This document shows, piece after piece, positions 36,567 to 50,872 of a stretch of 64,000 nt of DNA. Location of the stretch: positions 211,535 to 275,534 of the forward strand of contig NW_019775381.1 in assembly GCF_001039355.2 (NCBI RefSeq). Direction: 5' to 3'. The position numbers were made by a program, and so were the translations under genes. Under the pieces are notes generated by a model. That model was not told where the DNA came from, ran no database searches, and was given only the letters and a program-made list of their open reading frames with translations. Position 1 is the stretch's first letter. Each line of letters starts with the position of its first letter. This DNA comes from Lingula anatina (taxonomy: Eukaryota > Brachiopoda > Lingulata > Lingulida > Lingulidae).

Positions 36567-36572
36567 TTTATT
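36567..36572 (-). terminator. Poly(A) signal candidate of the CCDC50-like gene
   Basis: AATAAA on the minus strand, about 615 nt past the stop codon. Confidence 0.35.
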
Positions 36573-36892
36573 GAATGGAGAGGCTAACAAAGTATAGTAC
36601 AGATATTTGTGCATTTAAAGAAAATGCAAGTGGCATAGCTGTGAGCTATAATATAAAAATGTGACCTAAAAACACTGAAACAAAAAATTTGTGACCAGAT
36701 AGTGTGTGCATCATGCAAGAGCAGCAAGACACGATTATCATATTTGCACATATAAAAATCATAAAAGTGAAAAAAAGACACTGGAAAACCCCTCTTTGCT
36801 AGTTTGATGCTTTGAACCACATATTATGTAATCTGTGTAACTCTACAACATCTATTTGGCCTTTTAATAAATGAATGAGATTTCCACTGCAG

Positions 36893-37040
36893 GCTCAATT
36901 GTTGCTAGGTTACCATTTAGGTAAATTCACATGTTGCTAGGTTACAACCCTGACAAATTCAGTTGTTACTAGGTTACCATTCAGACAAATGCAGATGTTG
37001 TTTTGTTACCATCCAGGTAAATTTAAATAAATTGTTGCTA
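36893..37040. repeat. Imperfect minisatellite of about 33-35 bp, four to five copies
   Basis: Repeats of the form TTGTTGCTAGGTTACCATTY followed by AGGTAAATTCA, with variations. The recurring GTTGCTAGGTTACC resembles RFX-type half-sites. It lies in the probable 3' UTR of the CCDC50-like gene. Confidence 0.55.
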
Positions 37041-37146
37041 TGGATTCATGGGTGTTAGCTTCATGTGATATCACAGGGTCATTCAAGTTGCCTTTTGTTC
37101 AAGCAAGTTAACCATATGTTAGTTCTGCCAACCCAGTTTCTTTGCT

Positions 37147-37160
37147 GTTGTCATGGCAAC
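37147..37160. promoter_or_regulatory. X-box-like palindrome
   Basis: GTTGTCATGGCAAC is one base from the RFX consensus GTTGCCATGGCAAC. It lies about 30 bp past the CCDC50-like stop codon, so its role, if any, is unclear. Confidence 0.3.
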
Positions 37161-37186
37161 TGTGCTCATAGTTACAATCACCATGA

Positions 37187-40100
37187 TCACTGTTGTTTAC
37201 AGTTATTTTTCTTGTCTTTTGTGGATTTATTTTTCTTGCTGGAGTGTGACCCGCGTTCGCTGCCTCGCCTCTGCCCTGGGACAGCCATGACACCTTCGTC
37301 ATCATCATCGTACATGCCATCGTATCCTGCCTCAGCTGAAATGATAAAAACACGATTGAACTGTTGGGTACATGCTACTGAAGGAAATAACAAATTCCAA
37401 ATAACAACAAGTAGAAAAAAGCCTCTAGCTGCAACCATAATTTTTTTAAAGGCCAAAGTTTTTAAGTTATTACAATGTAAAATATATAGTACTTAAGACT
37501 TGTGAATTTAAAATCAACTGCAAGAGACCTTTACATTAATTAATGGAATTTGGAACAGAATATTTCAAATATGGTGATGTCAATGCTGTTTTTGAACATC
37601 AATATGCAGCAGTAATGCAAAATCAAGTAGTCAAATTAGTATGACATGTCCACAGCAAATTCATAAAGTAATATATTGAGAATGTCTCTCTTCTATCAGT
37701 TGGTATTATGTGGTTTACTTCATACACCTGTATTATGTTTAACTGTTCCCAATTAAAGTACTATATAATACTGAGTTAAGGGTTCACAAAGGTAGATTAA
37801 TTATTTAATTTGATGTTTACCAGGTGAAGTACATAACAATAACAAATATTAATTACCCAGGCAATGTTAACAACAACAATAAGAGATATTAATACTGTCT
37901 TGTTGTTATATAATTAGAACTTGATGTTGATGTTATGTACTGGTGTCTTTGAATGAAACAATCACACAGCATTACAAACAAGACAAAATTCAAGCATGGA
38001 GAATAAAATGAAAAAAAAAAATTATTATAAAAATTCAATGAAACTGCTATTATTATAACATTGATTTTACTATAATTATGAAAATTCATCACAATTGGTG
38101 AGAACCTCTTAACTTTCAAAGAAAAGTGTTCTTGTTTGCAGAGACAAACTTCATTTTACTTGCATAAGTGTGCTTCAAGCAGCTTTCAAATTACAAAGGA
38201 TTTTGTTAAGAACCCCATATTTTCAATTATTTTACCATGCTTTAATGACTAAACCATGACCACATTCTATAGTTATATTATGTAAAAATAACAAATGTAT
38301 AATATAAACCTATATACCATAAATAACTATCTAAGCACACATCCCTATATGTAGGCCATACAAAGACTACACTACTAAAGCATTGCAGCACATAATATTT
38401 CATTTGTACCTATACAACTTTATACTTTTTAATTCACAAGTTGTATATTTAAACATCCCATTTTGTTACCAAGAGGTGAAATGTCTGATAGAATTTTCTT
38501 TCAACGGTAATCTTCTGGTCAGTTAGACATTATCACAAATATCATCATGCAATTTAATGACCCTGCATCACACAGAAATTGACAACTAAATATGGAATGT
38601 TATTGGTGTAAACACATCACATAAGCTATAAGCCACTCCGTTACAAACACAATCACCATTATACGCCATACATGGATTAGCCACAGTGAGACAAATTAGT
38701 TGTTACTTAACTTCCTAAAAATATGTACAGGAAAGAAACTGAATGCTCTGATATCGATTGATGATAAAATGGAACCAAAATTGCACAGATCACACTTATT
38801 CCATTGTCACTCTTATTTATCATTACACCAAAACAGGGAAACCATAAAGAATATAGAAAGGGTCACATGTGAAGTTACTTGGCAGATTACTCTATAAGTT
38901 ATCTGAACTCAAAATTCTGGAGAAATCTTTTATCATCAATGCCAATTATGTAAAGCATTCAGTTTCATAATCATTCTCCGATGTGAACCAAATAAAGGTT
39001 AATGGGGTGCGATGGTGACTTATGTACCTCCTGGTCCTAAAGAGCGCTTGACGTTTGTCTGCTCTGCCCTTTCATCTGATGATGTTGAAAATTTGAAATA
39101 GTTAAAATAACTATTTATACTGACCACTTTTCAGGCACTATTTGACTGGTTTACCATCATTATAACAAAAACAGATAATACATTGAAACTAGAGGATCAG
39201 AGAGGCGATACCGCCTCCGAATATTGTACCACCAGCTGGAGCAAGCGCATTCGTATAGACCCCCATATACACAAAATAAGGGACACAGCCACCAGTCTTA
39301 TGCTTGACAAGCTATAAAAATGCAATCAACAAGAATTTTCAAAATACGCAAAAAAAATATATAACTTAAAATGGTACAATCAAAGTTAAGTTAAGGTAGG
39401 TCAAAGGTCAATTTCAAGGTCACAGTAAATTGACTTTCTATTCAACTACAATAGCAGTGTAACTTTGGAGATAAAAGGGAAGCAAAATTTGCAAAGTTCA
39501 GTTCATGATGAAAAGTAGGTCAAAGGTCAATTTCAAGGTCACAGTAAGATTGCCAGTATATGACTTCCTATTCAAGTTCAATAGTAACTATGGACCTATC
39601 TCTGCCAGTTTTGGAGATAAAAGGGAGNNNNNNNNNNNNNNNNNNNNNNNNNNNNNNNNNNNNNNNNNNNNNNNNNNNNNNNNNNNNNNNNNNNNNNNNN
39701 NNNNNNNNNNNNNNNNNNNNNNNNNNNNNNNNNNNNNNNNNNNNNNNNNNNNNNNNNNNNNNNNNNNNNNNNNNNNNNNNNNNNNNNNNNNNNNNNNNNN
39801 NNNNNNNNNNNNNNNNNNNNNNNNNNNNNNNNNNNNNNNNNNNNNNNNNNNNNNNNNNNNNNNNNNNNNNNNNNNNNNNNNNNNNNNNNNNNNNNNNNNN
39901 NNNNNNNNNNNNNNNNNNNNNNNNNNNNNNNNNNNNNNNNNNNTTATTGGTTAAGTCTGTGTGGTGTCTGAATAACAGCGCAAATAAATTTTTTTTCGTA
40001 AAAAAATTCATTTTTTTGAAAATTTTTGCCCGTTTGACCTTGAAATAAAGGTCAAAGGTCAAATCCAAGGGCATATTTGAAATCTACACATATGACTTTT

Positions 40101-42682
40101 GGAAAGCCGTCTGTAGAAATTTTTCCCATAATTCCTTCCGTAGGGTAGATAATTAGCATTTAATTTTGCCATTTTTGGACAAGGGTGCATTGCAATGAGT
40201 GCCACACCTAGACCCCAATACCGATAAAGCCCAAATTTTACGTGGAACGAGTTGAGATTATAGGTGACCTAAATCCAAGAGATGGGTATGGGGGCCCTTA
40301 CCGTCTAGGAGGAGAAGCGGTAACGGTAACATGGCGGCGGAGCCGCAGGAGCCGGCGGAACGGACCGGACGGGACCAAAACCATGTGTACCGCCAGCGCT
40401 AACGCTGGTGGTACAATAAATATTTTACAAGTTCACAGTCAAGAAGTCTATCTGCAGATGGTGTAGTGGATTGAACTTTATTATTTGTTAATGAGGACTG
40501 ACAATTTGTAAACCATATGCATAAATACCGGCCACTACTTAGTATTACTTAAGATACTGAAATCAATTATGTAATAAGTGAAACTTTACACCAATTCAAA
40601 AATAAGAACTGACTGTAACAAAAACATGCATTCAAATCATAACAATATCTTGATAGTCTGAGCAACACTCATGCAACCAATGTGATCAAGCGAGGTTTTC
40701 TCTAAGATAAAGAAAGCAACACCCCTCACATCATTCACTCAAAACAACAAGAACCAGACAATATAAATATTTCCTTTGATATGTCATATAAAAATGTTTT
40801 CTTTGCAATATAAAATACTGTGCAAAGTTGGCTGCTGTTTTGAAGCCTCAGCAACAGAATACTTTTTTTAAGTGCCAAATTTTAGACATCTCAAAGCTAC
40901 AGAATATATGATAAGCTGTGTAAAGTCCAAAAAGCCAGAAGCCAATTTTATTGACCTCAGTGCACAAAACAAGCCACTGTGACTCTAAGCACTAGACAAG
41001 AAAAACAACAATTTTTTATTAATCCTACCAGCCACACCAAAGATGGCATAACAAGGTGGATTCATACAGAACTGCCCAAGACATGAATAAACACTTTAAA
41101 ATTACATCATCTGATCACAAAAAAATTACCGCCTGGTTGAAGACTAGAAATAAAAAAATGACAAAAAGTTCTGCAGATTTCCAGCCCGAACCAGATAGCC
41201 AAGAAAACACCTATCTTACCTCCAGGATACACCATCCGCCTGTTGATCAATGTGCTGTCCCTTAACGAGTTGTCCGCAGGTGGTGGTTGGCTCCCTGGTG
41301 TCCTCTGGCGGCGATATGTTGGATCTAAGGCAGCAGCGATGTTGATGGCACCCCCTGGGTATTCATGTGGGGGGCTTTGTGACCTGACGGGAGATTGGTT
41401 GAAAAATTATCGGTTAGAACTGTATCACGATTGTTCATATGTTAACTATGCCAATACAGTTGGACATGTGCAAAATAATTATTTATAGATATTTTTTGTC
41501 ATAACAGAGAATAAACCTAAAACCATTTTTGTTGTTTTGACACAGATAAGACATTATTCAACTTGATGGAGAAGACAACTGTCTACTGTAGTGCAAGGGC
41601 TGATTTAATTGGAAATTATTCTTATGAATTATACTCATTCTTTAAACACTATATCAAACAAAATATAAAGAAAGAGAATGTTAACATATCAACATAAAAC
41701 AATTTCAGATTCAAAGTCCACACTTAACCAACCTCTGTGATTCAAACTCATCAGACTGGTGATCAAGATCTTCAAATGGCGGAAGTGGTGGCGGTGACGG
41801 TGACATGCGTGGCATAGAATCATGCTGTGAAGAAGGCGCAGGAGAGTGATGTGGTGGCGATGGCCTGCTGTTTTCTAGCTCGGCCCCAGCGCCAGTCACG
41901 GCCAGCTCCAGTTCCCAGCGCGGGCGCTGACCTGCTGGGATAGGTGGAGGAGGCATGCTGGGAGGGGGGGCCCTTGTGCGACCAGGGGAACGCTGAAAAA
42001 AAATAAACGACAAAATATCTAGTCTGACTCTGATACCATATATAAAACAAAGAAAATATTTAAACAATAGTGAAATAAGTTTAAACTGGTGCCCATGAAT
42101 ACAGTCCACTATCTGAGTGCAAGGGTAAAAACATCTGAACACAATACTTTAAGTTCACTTTTCATCAAAGATGGCAGCAAAAAATCACAGCACTAAAAAG
42201 AGCAACCACCTCCTCAAGTCATTTTAATTCGAATTTTGAGAATATCTGAATGCGATAGTGCCACATCTTGCGCCCACAACATGCTATCCATTGTCCCTTT
42301 TTTTTTACGTTGAAATACTCACTGCATCCTCCAATGGTGAAGAGTTATCTAGAGACACCCGTTCTGGTAGCGGGGGTGCTCTGTAGGCAGGTGGTTTGTC
42401 TGGGCGATAATCATGAGAGGGCCCCGTAGGAACGCTTTTTGACCTGGCTGCCGCAGGATGCCGAAACTGAAGAATATAATAGACATGTTTGGAATAATTT
42501 CATCAAATATTCACCTATTAACTACAAAGAATATAGTTTTTTTTAGAGAGACAGGGAGAGAGAAAGAAGAGGAAAAAAATGCTGCTAGGGTCTTATGGAT
42601 ATTTTCAGATTTAATACTGTAAAAGAAAATTTTGTAAAAGGAGAAGAAAATTTAAATTATTGGTGAAGTGAATGGTGCTGAG

Positions 42683-42724
<42 letters not shown>

Positions 42725-45700
42725 CCCACCTCTTCAGATAATTGTCTTGAGTGTGGTTGCTGCATAGAGGCCTGTCTGTGTTTCTCCCTCACTTTCCGAG
42801 TCTTCAACCTCTCCTCTTCTTGAATAATTCTTGCCAGTTCCTCATCCTGTTGCTCAATTTGCTTCAGTTTTTCTTTATTGGTGCTAGCACCTCTCTGAAA
42901 AATAAAGGATTCAAATGGACCCTCAGAATTGTCAGTTATCACATTTATTTTTGTCATATTTTAGATGAAAAAGTTGAAATCACTGGCTCTTTAGAAACAC
43001 GCCCAATTCATGACTCAAGAACCCCCTCATGCCTGAAACCTTTTTATCAGTACATTTTGACACCAGCTTGTTACACTACCCATGTTGAATGACATATTAT
43101 ATTTATTTTTTTACCTTATGTTCTTGTTCTTGTATGAGTCGGGCCAATTCCTGCAAAATACATAGCAACTGAATAATATTAAAATGACTGAATACAATAT
43201 GCATTATTATTAATCCCATAATGCTCAACATGGTGAAGTCATTTTTCAATGCACTGTTAAGTTTAGGTCATGAATTATTGGGACAAGTTCACTCTCAACA
43301 TCTTAAATGCATATCATATTATACAGTACTGTACCAGACTTATAATTATTTTCTACTAAGTCCCCTTAAGTCATTTTAATTCCATTTCCTGTCACATGAC
43401 CCACCTCATCCTGCAGTTCTTGTAGCTGTTTTGACTCATCTGCATCCATTTCTGGGGCAGGTGGGATGTAAAAGTCACTGAAGTCTCCAGAATCTTCTCT
43501 ACGACCATCATCTCTTGTGTGTCTAAAAAACAGGAAAACAAAACTAAAAATAAAAACATAATATGATAATTTAAGGAATTTACCCATATCTTTGAAATCA
43601 CGGTGATGGTGCCTCTAATATTTTTAATTTTTAGTAATGATTTTAAAATTAATGAAAAGAGTTAGTCCAAGACTAAAAAAAATCAATAAATAATACTTGG
43701 CACTATTCAGTTCCATACCCAGTCGTAGGTGACATTTCTCTGCTCTCCTGTGCAATCTGTTCTTCAAGACGCTTCCTTTCTTTAGCCAGGCGCTTTTTCT
43801 CCTGATACCTCTCATAGCGCCTCTGCTCTTTTTCCTGCAGCTTCCGAGCAATGTCCTGAAACAACAGATTGACAAAAATTAATTCCTCCTATATATGGTA
43901 CGCACAGGGTACATTAAAAGCCACCAAAACAAATAAAAATACTTCCCAAACCAATGTCATTATTGTGAAAACTTGGTAAATACTTTCCTCAGTGTTCCAA
44001 ATCTGTAATTAATAACAGCTTAATTTTTTGTCCATTTAAAACAATTTGAAATTTATAATTCTTATCAAAAATATTATTATTATTTTTTAAATGTTTTAAA
44101 AAACACCACTTAGGATGAGTCGAACGTATCTTTCATATATGAAGAAACTGTAACACAATGGTTAGTATCAATGACCAATGATTAGATTGGATTCATTAGA
44201 TTATGCCCTCAAGCAACTTAATAAAAATTCAAATAAATCCGAGTCAATCTAACCCAAACTAACATGCTGTAACTCAAATTAAAATAAATAACAAAAGAAA
44301 TTATAAGAAATTAATTCTAAAACAGGTTTACTATAGTTCTATCAAATTATGTTTTTCTTTTTGATATTGATATTCGAAATATCTTTTACACCTTATTTCT
44401 GCTCATGTATCAAATTTTTTAAATCTAACAACAGATAATGTATTACTAAATAATTAAAGATTTTCAAAGTCATAATGCTAGTTCTGAAATGAAATTAGAG
44501 TGTCACATTAGGGGTCTATATTATATATATTATATATACAGTAATGTACAGTCAATAGTTTTGTTTTTAAATTAGATAATAGATATTCAAGAGCACTGGC
44601 ATCAAATGCTATTGATTTTGCATATCCAGTGAAACCTTTGTTTTTGGCTTTCAAAAACTGCTAGGTAATATTTCCCCAGGTGAAATTAATCCATAAGAAG
44701 ACATTGGTTTGTTTTTTCCATCGTTGATTACATTAGGTCCAAACAATATTTAATGTAAAATGTCCTTGATGGTTTTGGGAAGTAATTTTTTTTTTTTTAG
44801 ATATTTACATACGAAGCTCAATTATACCACCAGATGGTATTGCATTCCAATAAAGGCCCAATTTACAAAATAACAACAACAGTTTTGCAAGAAAAGTCAA
44901 TATTGATCAATCATAAAATCACACTGAAATCATACTCTTTGACACCATAACGTTTTCCCTTCTAAAACTGCAATATTCAAAGCATTATGCTATGCAGTCA
45001 ACTAAAAGCACTACAACCCAATCTCCTTTGGTTGGTCAATAAAAAAGCGATAAGCTTTTATGCATGCCTCGTAAGCGACTGGAATAAAGATCTGTTATGC
45101 ATGAGGGTGCCACTGAGGATGTTCATGAAAGGTGATGCATTTTCCAACCTCCTTTAGAGCAGGGTCAAAGGTCAAGGACAGTGCACAAGGTCATTGACAA
45201 GACTTCCAATGCTGGTGCCATCATGCTAAGAGTGATACATTTTTGCATTATATTTTTACAATCTAGTTGACAGTGATCATGATACGGGGGTAGGTTGTGT
45301 ATAGATATTTGACAATAAGACTTGTGGGGGGGGGGGAGCCATATATTTATATAACATTAAATTTAATGTAAGTAGTTTTAGATATTTTTTTCTTTTTCAA
45401 ACACAACATAGGAGATTTTTCAAAGCCAACAGACAACAGTTCAAACATTGTTCATTTTAAGGCCAAGTGACACTCAAACCAGCAAATTATTGTTGTTCCT
45501 TCTGTCAGATTTTTTAAAATTCAACATAGCATTTGCCAAATCATAATTAAAACATTTCTCACAAACAAGCATGGAAGGCAAGTGCAAACAACATAACACA
45601 ATGACCTTGACCTTTATGTGCTTAGAACATGCAATTATTTCAATGAGGTCAAAGGTCAAGTGAGGTAGAGGTCACCTCATCCGTCTTTCCAATAGCCCTC

Positions 45701-48443
45701 ATCTGGCTTTCACCCTCTTCACGACGCTTCATTTCAGCTTCGATAATCTCAAATTGGAGCTGACGGGCCTTTCTCTGCAGGGTAGATAAATGACAAAAAA
45801 ATGTTTATGATTTATGTGTATTGCGAAATTAAATTTGCCGAATGTAGCTTCTTGACAAAATATTCTCATAAGCTAGAAAATAAGTTTCAGTAAAAACCTG
45901 CTATGTACTAGTAACTGGAAGTGGGTTAAGAATTAGGTACAAATAATAAATGCAGTGAGGGGCAATTATTTTTATTTGGACTCTGATCAAAAATTGTAAT
46001 GAGAGTGACTTTCAATCCAAATATCCTATAAAGAACTGTAATTTCAAGGGGTCTTTATAATACCTGAAACAAAAGAAATGCATCTTGGTAATTTTTCAAC
46101 AAATGTTCCCCCTGGCAACAAAAGCAGTGTATCTATACTGATGTATGCTTTAATGACTGTGCATAAAATACTGTATGATATATAAAGAAATGATAGTTAT
46201 ATAAATAAAAAGTACTCCATAATATGTTTGTTAGTAATTTCAGTGCACTTCTATTGAAAAAAAAGTTTTACATAGATACTTTCTATGGTATGTATGGAAA
46301 CCATATTATACAATTGATGATATCCGAGCTCTTTACAATAAGCAAAAACCTGTTTTTTTTTTAAGCTGAGACTAAGCATAACATCTTTTACAATAAATAT
46401 ATACTTTTAGAAATAAGGCATTTAAAATTGAACAAGTAATTAGTTAGCACATATAATGCACTCAGTACTAATATTCACATAAAAATGTATGTCTGACAAA
46501 CATTACATTTACCACAAATGGTTCATGACTAAGACCAAACTGACAATTATCTAGGGGAAAAGAATCCGAAATGCACATTCACCACACACATAATTTAGGG
46601 TTAATACCTGTTTTAAAGCATACACATAAGTTTTCAGCATCTGTTTTGGCAAGGTTAATACTGATATTTCTCTAAAATATTTACTAAGTGATAATTATTT
46701 GTAATAGCCAAGACTTACAGAAATAATAATCTTTCACATCCAAATATATATCAACTTTTAAATTTGGCAGTCTCCTTAACAATCTCATTTTTTTTTCGCA
46801 TTTTTAAGTGGCAATTCTAATGGGAAATTTGTTTTTCATACTTTAAAACATTTATCATTTAAATTTTAATTTCTCCATTCAAATTTGTACAGGTAGGCAA
46901 GGGAGGTGCAGGGGATTTCAAACCCCTCCCCCCCATTTTGGTCAGAAGAAGACCCACTTTGAAGTCACTAGCTACAGGCCTGGGAGACATTAAAATAATA
47001 CAGATGCTGAGACTATACATGCATTTTTTAATGCGATAAAGAATTAAAACACAGTTTCACTAGAAGAAAAGTTGTCTGTATTCTAAAGCAATGAAACTAC
47101 ATGCAAAAAACAAAACATCAAAATACCTCATCGTCGAGTGCCAGACGCTCCATTTGACGTTCTTCTTCCTCCATCTGTAACTGTAGGGCTCGCCCCTGGA
47201 AGTGCATGGGGGGATAAGGAGCTAGCCTCACTCTAGCATATATTGGTTTTTCACTATAACCTAAAATTTCCCCCCAATTGTTTTTTTTTTTTTCCGATGC
47301 AGTGACAATTTGGCAGAAAACATTAAAACTGTTAAGTAACAAAATTCAATTACATAATTTTAGTTTTTCTTTGCCAAAATATATAATTTTCACTATATTA
47401 ATTACCCTAATTTGCTATTTGAAAAAAATTGGTCATGCTAGTGTGAGGCAAGAGGGACATGGTTCGCAAGCACACAACACTCAACTATAAATGGCAAGCA
47501 ATTTTAAGCCCTGTTAACACTGATAATAGGTCAACCCTTCTTGGTGCAACCTTGGTTGGGTACCCTGAAAATTATCATCAACCGCAGACAGTTCTTTTAA
47601 AATAACTATCTGTTATCCGGTCTACTCATAGGCAATGTACCTTAATTATTTTAAAGAATACAGCCATTATATTTGCTGCCAATGACTTATGAAAAGAAGA
47701 GCTGTCCTATCTTCAATGTAAACACGGCTTTCAAAAGCAGCCTGCCTATGGGAAAGGCCACAACAACATTTTAAAATTGGATCCTAATATAACTAGTTTA
47801 CAGAAATGTGACACGGAGCAGTGCACATTCAGAACAGAGGATCTGCGGACCAACTGATCCGCCGACTAAATATGGCAAAACGAAAAGCAAATAGTTAAAA
47901 TGTCTTCTTACTAAAAATATGAACTTTACAAAAATAAATAAAATGGACCCCAAGTCATTTATCAGTTTCATATATTTACTGCTATTTTGTATATTTGATG
48001 ATTTTCAATTTCACATATCTCAAGATTCTTCATCCACATGTCTACAAGGTTTTGGTTTTCATTCTTTCCAATGCTAATAAGTATTTTTAATATTACAAAC
48101 TTTCCCTATCAGCAAGGGGAGATATTATCACATTTGCTATCTACTAATACCATACACTAAAAGTAAACATTAAAAAAACATTGACTCTTTCCATAGCTAA
48201 CATGCAGTCACAACAACACTTTTACTCAACAAGCAAGTTTGTTTTATCCGAGCAAGCCATATCAATACATGTTTAAATTAACAAACTGGAGAGGAAAATA
48301 TTGATATAAATTCAGTTATAATATTTTTAATTAATTTTTTTGAAATATTTCAATACCAAAGTATGACAAAATCAAATACAGACTTTACTTTTAAACCTGT
48401 TTATTGTCTCATAGCTCAAAAGGATTAAAACAAACCCTCTTCA

Positions 48444-48485
<42 letters not shown>

Positions 48486-50837
48486 AATAAGAATAGCAAT
48501 CAGAAAAATTCTTAATAAAATATTCCCAGAAAACGACCATTGTACCTCGTCTTCAGCCTCGTGCCTGCGTCGTTCCTCCTCCGCCTTCTTCATCTTCTCT
48601 ACCTGTGATAAATGCACTTTCCTGGCCACCTCTTCATCCTCTCTGGCCCTGAATATTGGTAAACAAATGGATAAATTATCAAACTAGACAGCGATGCTGA
48701 CAATATGTACAGAGACATATACACCTAAATGGAAAATGACAATGCAGATAATTTGAACCAAAATATGCAAGGATTAATATTTATGTTATTTAGGTTTTAG
48801 TTGTTAAATTTACATGCTGACAATTCAGACCAAAATACTTATAACATTGTTATCTTTCAATTTAGAATAAAACTATTACAAACTAGCACTGCACCAGATT
48901 TAAAACAGACCACACACACATTGACACCCTCACATACAAGGCAGAGCAAACACATGATCAAGCAATTGCACATACATGTGCTCAATATACACACATGCAG
49001 CCATGATCCATCCATACATATATGTACACCTATGCACACACACAAATACATATGCAGCCACATATACACACTTGCCCATGCATGCACACATACATATATG
49101 TCCATGTGTGCACACATATCATGCACGTACAAACTACCCATCCCGGCCCAGCTCACCGCTGTTGAAGGCGTTCCAGCTGGAGCATTCTTTCTCTCTGCTG
49201 TACAAACTCCTCCTCTGTCTGGACAACTTTGGCCACCTGGATATCCTCGCGCACCGTACGCCGCGTCTTCCGGTTTAAGCCAAAGTGATCTTCAACTACA
49301 TAAGATAATTGTTTGTGTTAAATTCGACGACTTCTTTTTTATATATTATTTAAAACCAAAAATCAAGTCCCTTCTCTTTAATTATTCCTTTTTAAAATAC
49401 CTTGAATATGTAAATAAGATTAAAGAGTGCCTTTAAAGACAAAAAAGAACATACATATATCCTATTGAGTGTGTGTGTGTCCCATATCCTATTGTACGCC
49501 ATAACATAAAAAGAATTCTAAACGATTTCTTACAAACACTGAAGATGATTTATTTTTAGAGGTATTACTGATAAACATTAGAGAGACTACTACCTCCTAC
49601 AGCTCTGGGAAAAATAATCAAAGAAAAGAGAGTAAGTGTTCTATTGAACAACAAATTAAAATACTGCAGCTTAGGAAACCAAAAGGACGCATGATGTAAA
49701 TACATGCAAGTTTGGCTGAACTTAATTCACAATTAGAAAATATAAGGGGATATGAAATGAAATGTCTCAAGCAAGGTGGATATGATGAAAAAATTCAAAT
49801 TTTTTTCTTAATGTTGAAAAGAGACAAATGACTGATTTTGAAAATTTATCTTGGAAATTTATAAGCAATGCCTTAAATAACCTTAATTTTGGTGAAAATA
49901 TAAGCAGATGGATTGATATTTTTTTCACGGCTTTTAAAATATGCATGATCCAAGGCAGTAAAGGATCATATTTTTTCAAGGTATAATGTGGATGTTGAGA
50001 GGGAGACCCAATTTTGCCTTACCTGTTTCTGCTACTATACGTGTACAAATAATGGGAGCAATGTTTTGAAAAAGAAGGGCAGTAAACAGAGTTCAAACCA
50101 AAACAGATCCATTTTGATATGTTTTAGCTTAAGAATATTACAATTGTCAGTTTGGAGACTTTTTTCTACACTTAAATTTGTTTATAATAAAAGGATTAAA
50201 CCAGAGATGCTGCCAACAAAAATGCAAATCATCAAACTACTTTAAATTTGGGTTTGGTAAAAAAAAAAGTCCAATTTCAATGGACCAATTCAAAACCTTA
50301 TAATTCAGCTCCCTTTTCTTTAAATAAAGGCATGATAATGTAACTCAAATCAGCAACAAATCATTTTTATTGGTCAGAAATTATATCATGTGACCAGCCC
50401 CAACTATATTCAGACAACTCACATTCCTCCTCCTGCATTCTGTGAGCCAGGGCTCCGTCTTCGTGGACCAGCCATTCTTGACGGACTGAAAAAAAAAATA
50501 GAGAAAAAAATTGATAAAATCTAAAAAATTCAATAAAATTATTTTGTAAGTATTGTCATATTTCATATTCAAAATAATATGGTAGATCTGATGTTGCAAC
50601 TGTAAATAATCCTTCAATACCACATAGTTGACTGTTCTATGATCTGGTAAATGACATTGACCTTGTATTCATCTTCTTACTTGTTATTTGTCATCAAATT
50701 CTTCTTTTGATATATTCAAGAACTGAAAAGCACACTTATTCCTCATTCCTACATTACTAATATGTCAAGGTGGCAATAACCCACAGAATTCAAAGAAAGC
50801 AAGAAATATACAATATTATGCTGTCAATATGCACAAA

Positions 50838-50872
<35 letters not shown>

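Larger units (their letters stand above)
35150..37186. other. Convergent intergenic stretch between WRAP73 and the CCDC50-like gene
   Basis: No coding exon is seen. The part next to 37187 should be the CCDC50-like 3' UTR. Minus-strand AATAAA at 36567-36572 is a candidate poly(A) signal. A short tandem repeat lies at 36893-37040, and an X-box-like GTTGTCATGGCAAC lies at 37147-37160. Confidence 0.45.

Noticed and set aside
48801-49436. 211-codon forward ORF
   Set aside because: His/Thr-rich translation of a CACA/CATA block, antisense to CCDC50-like exon 3.
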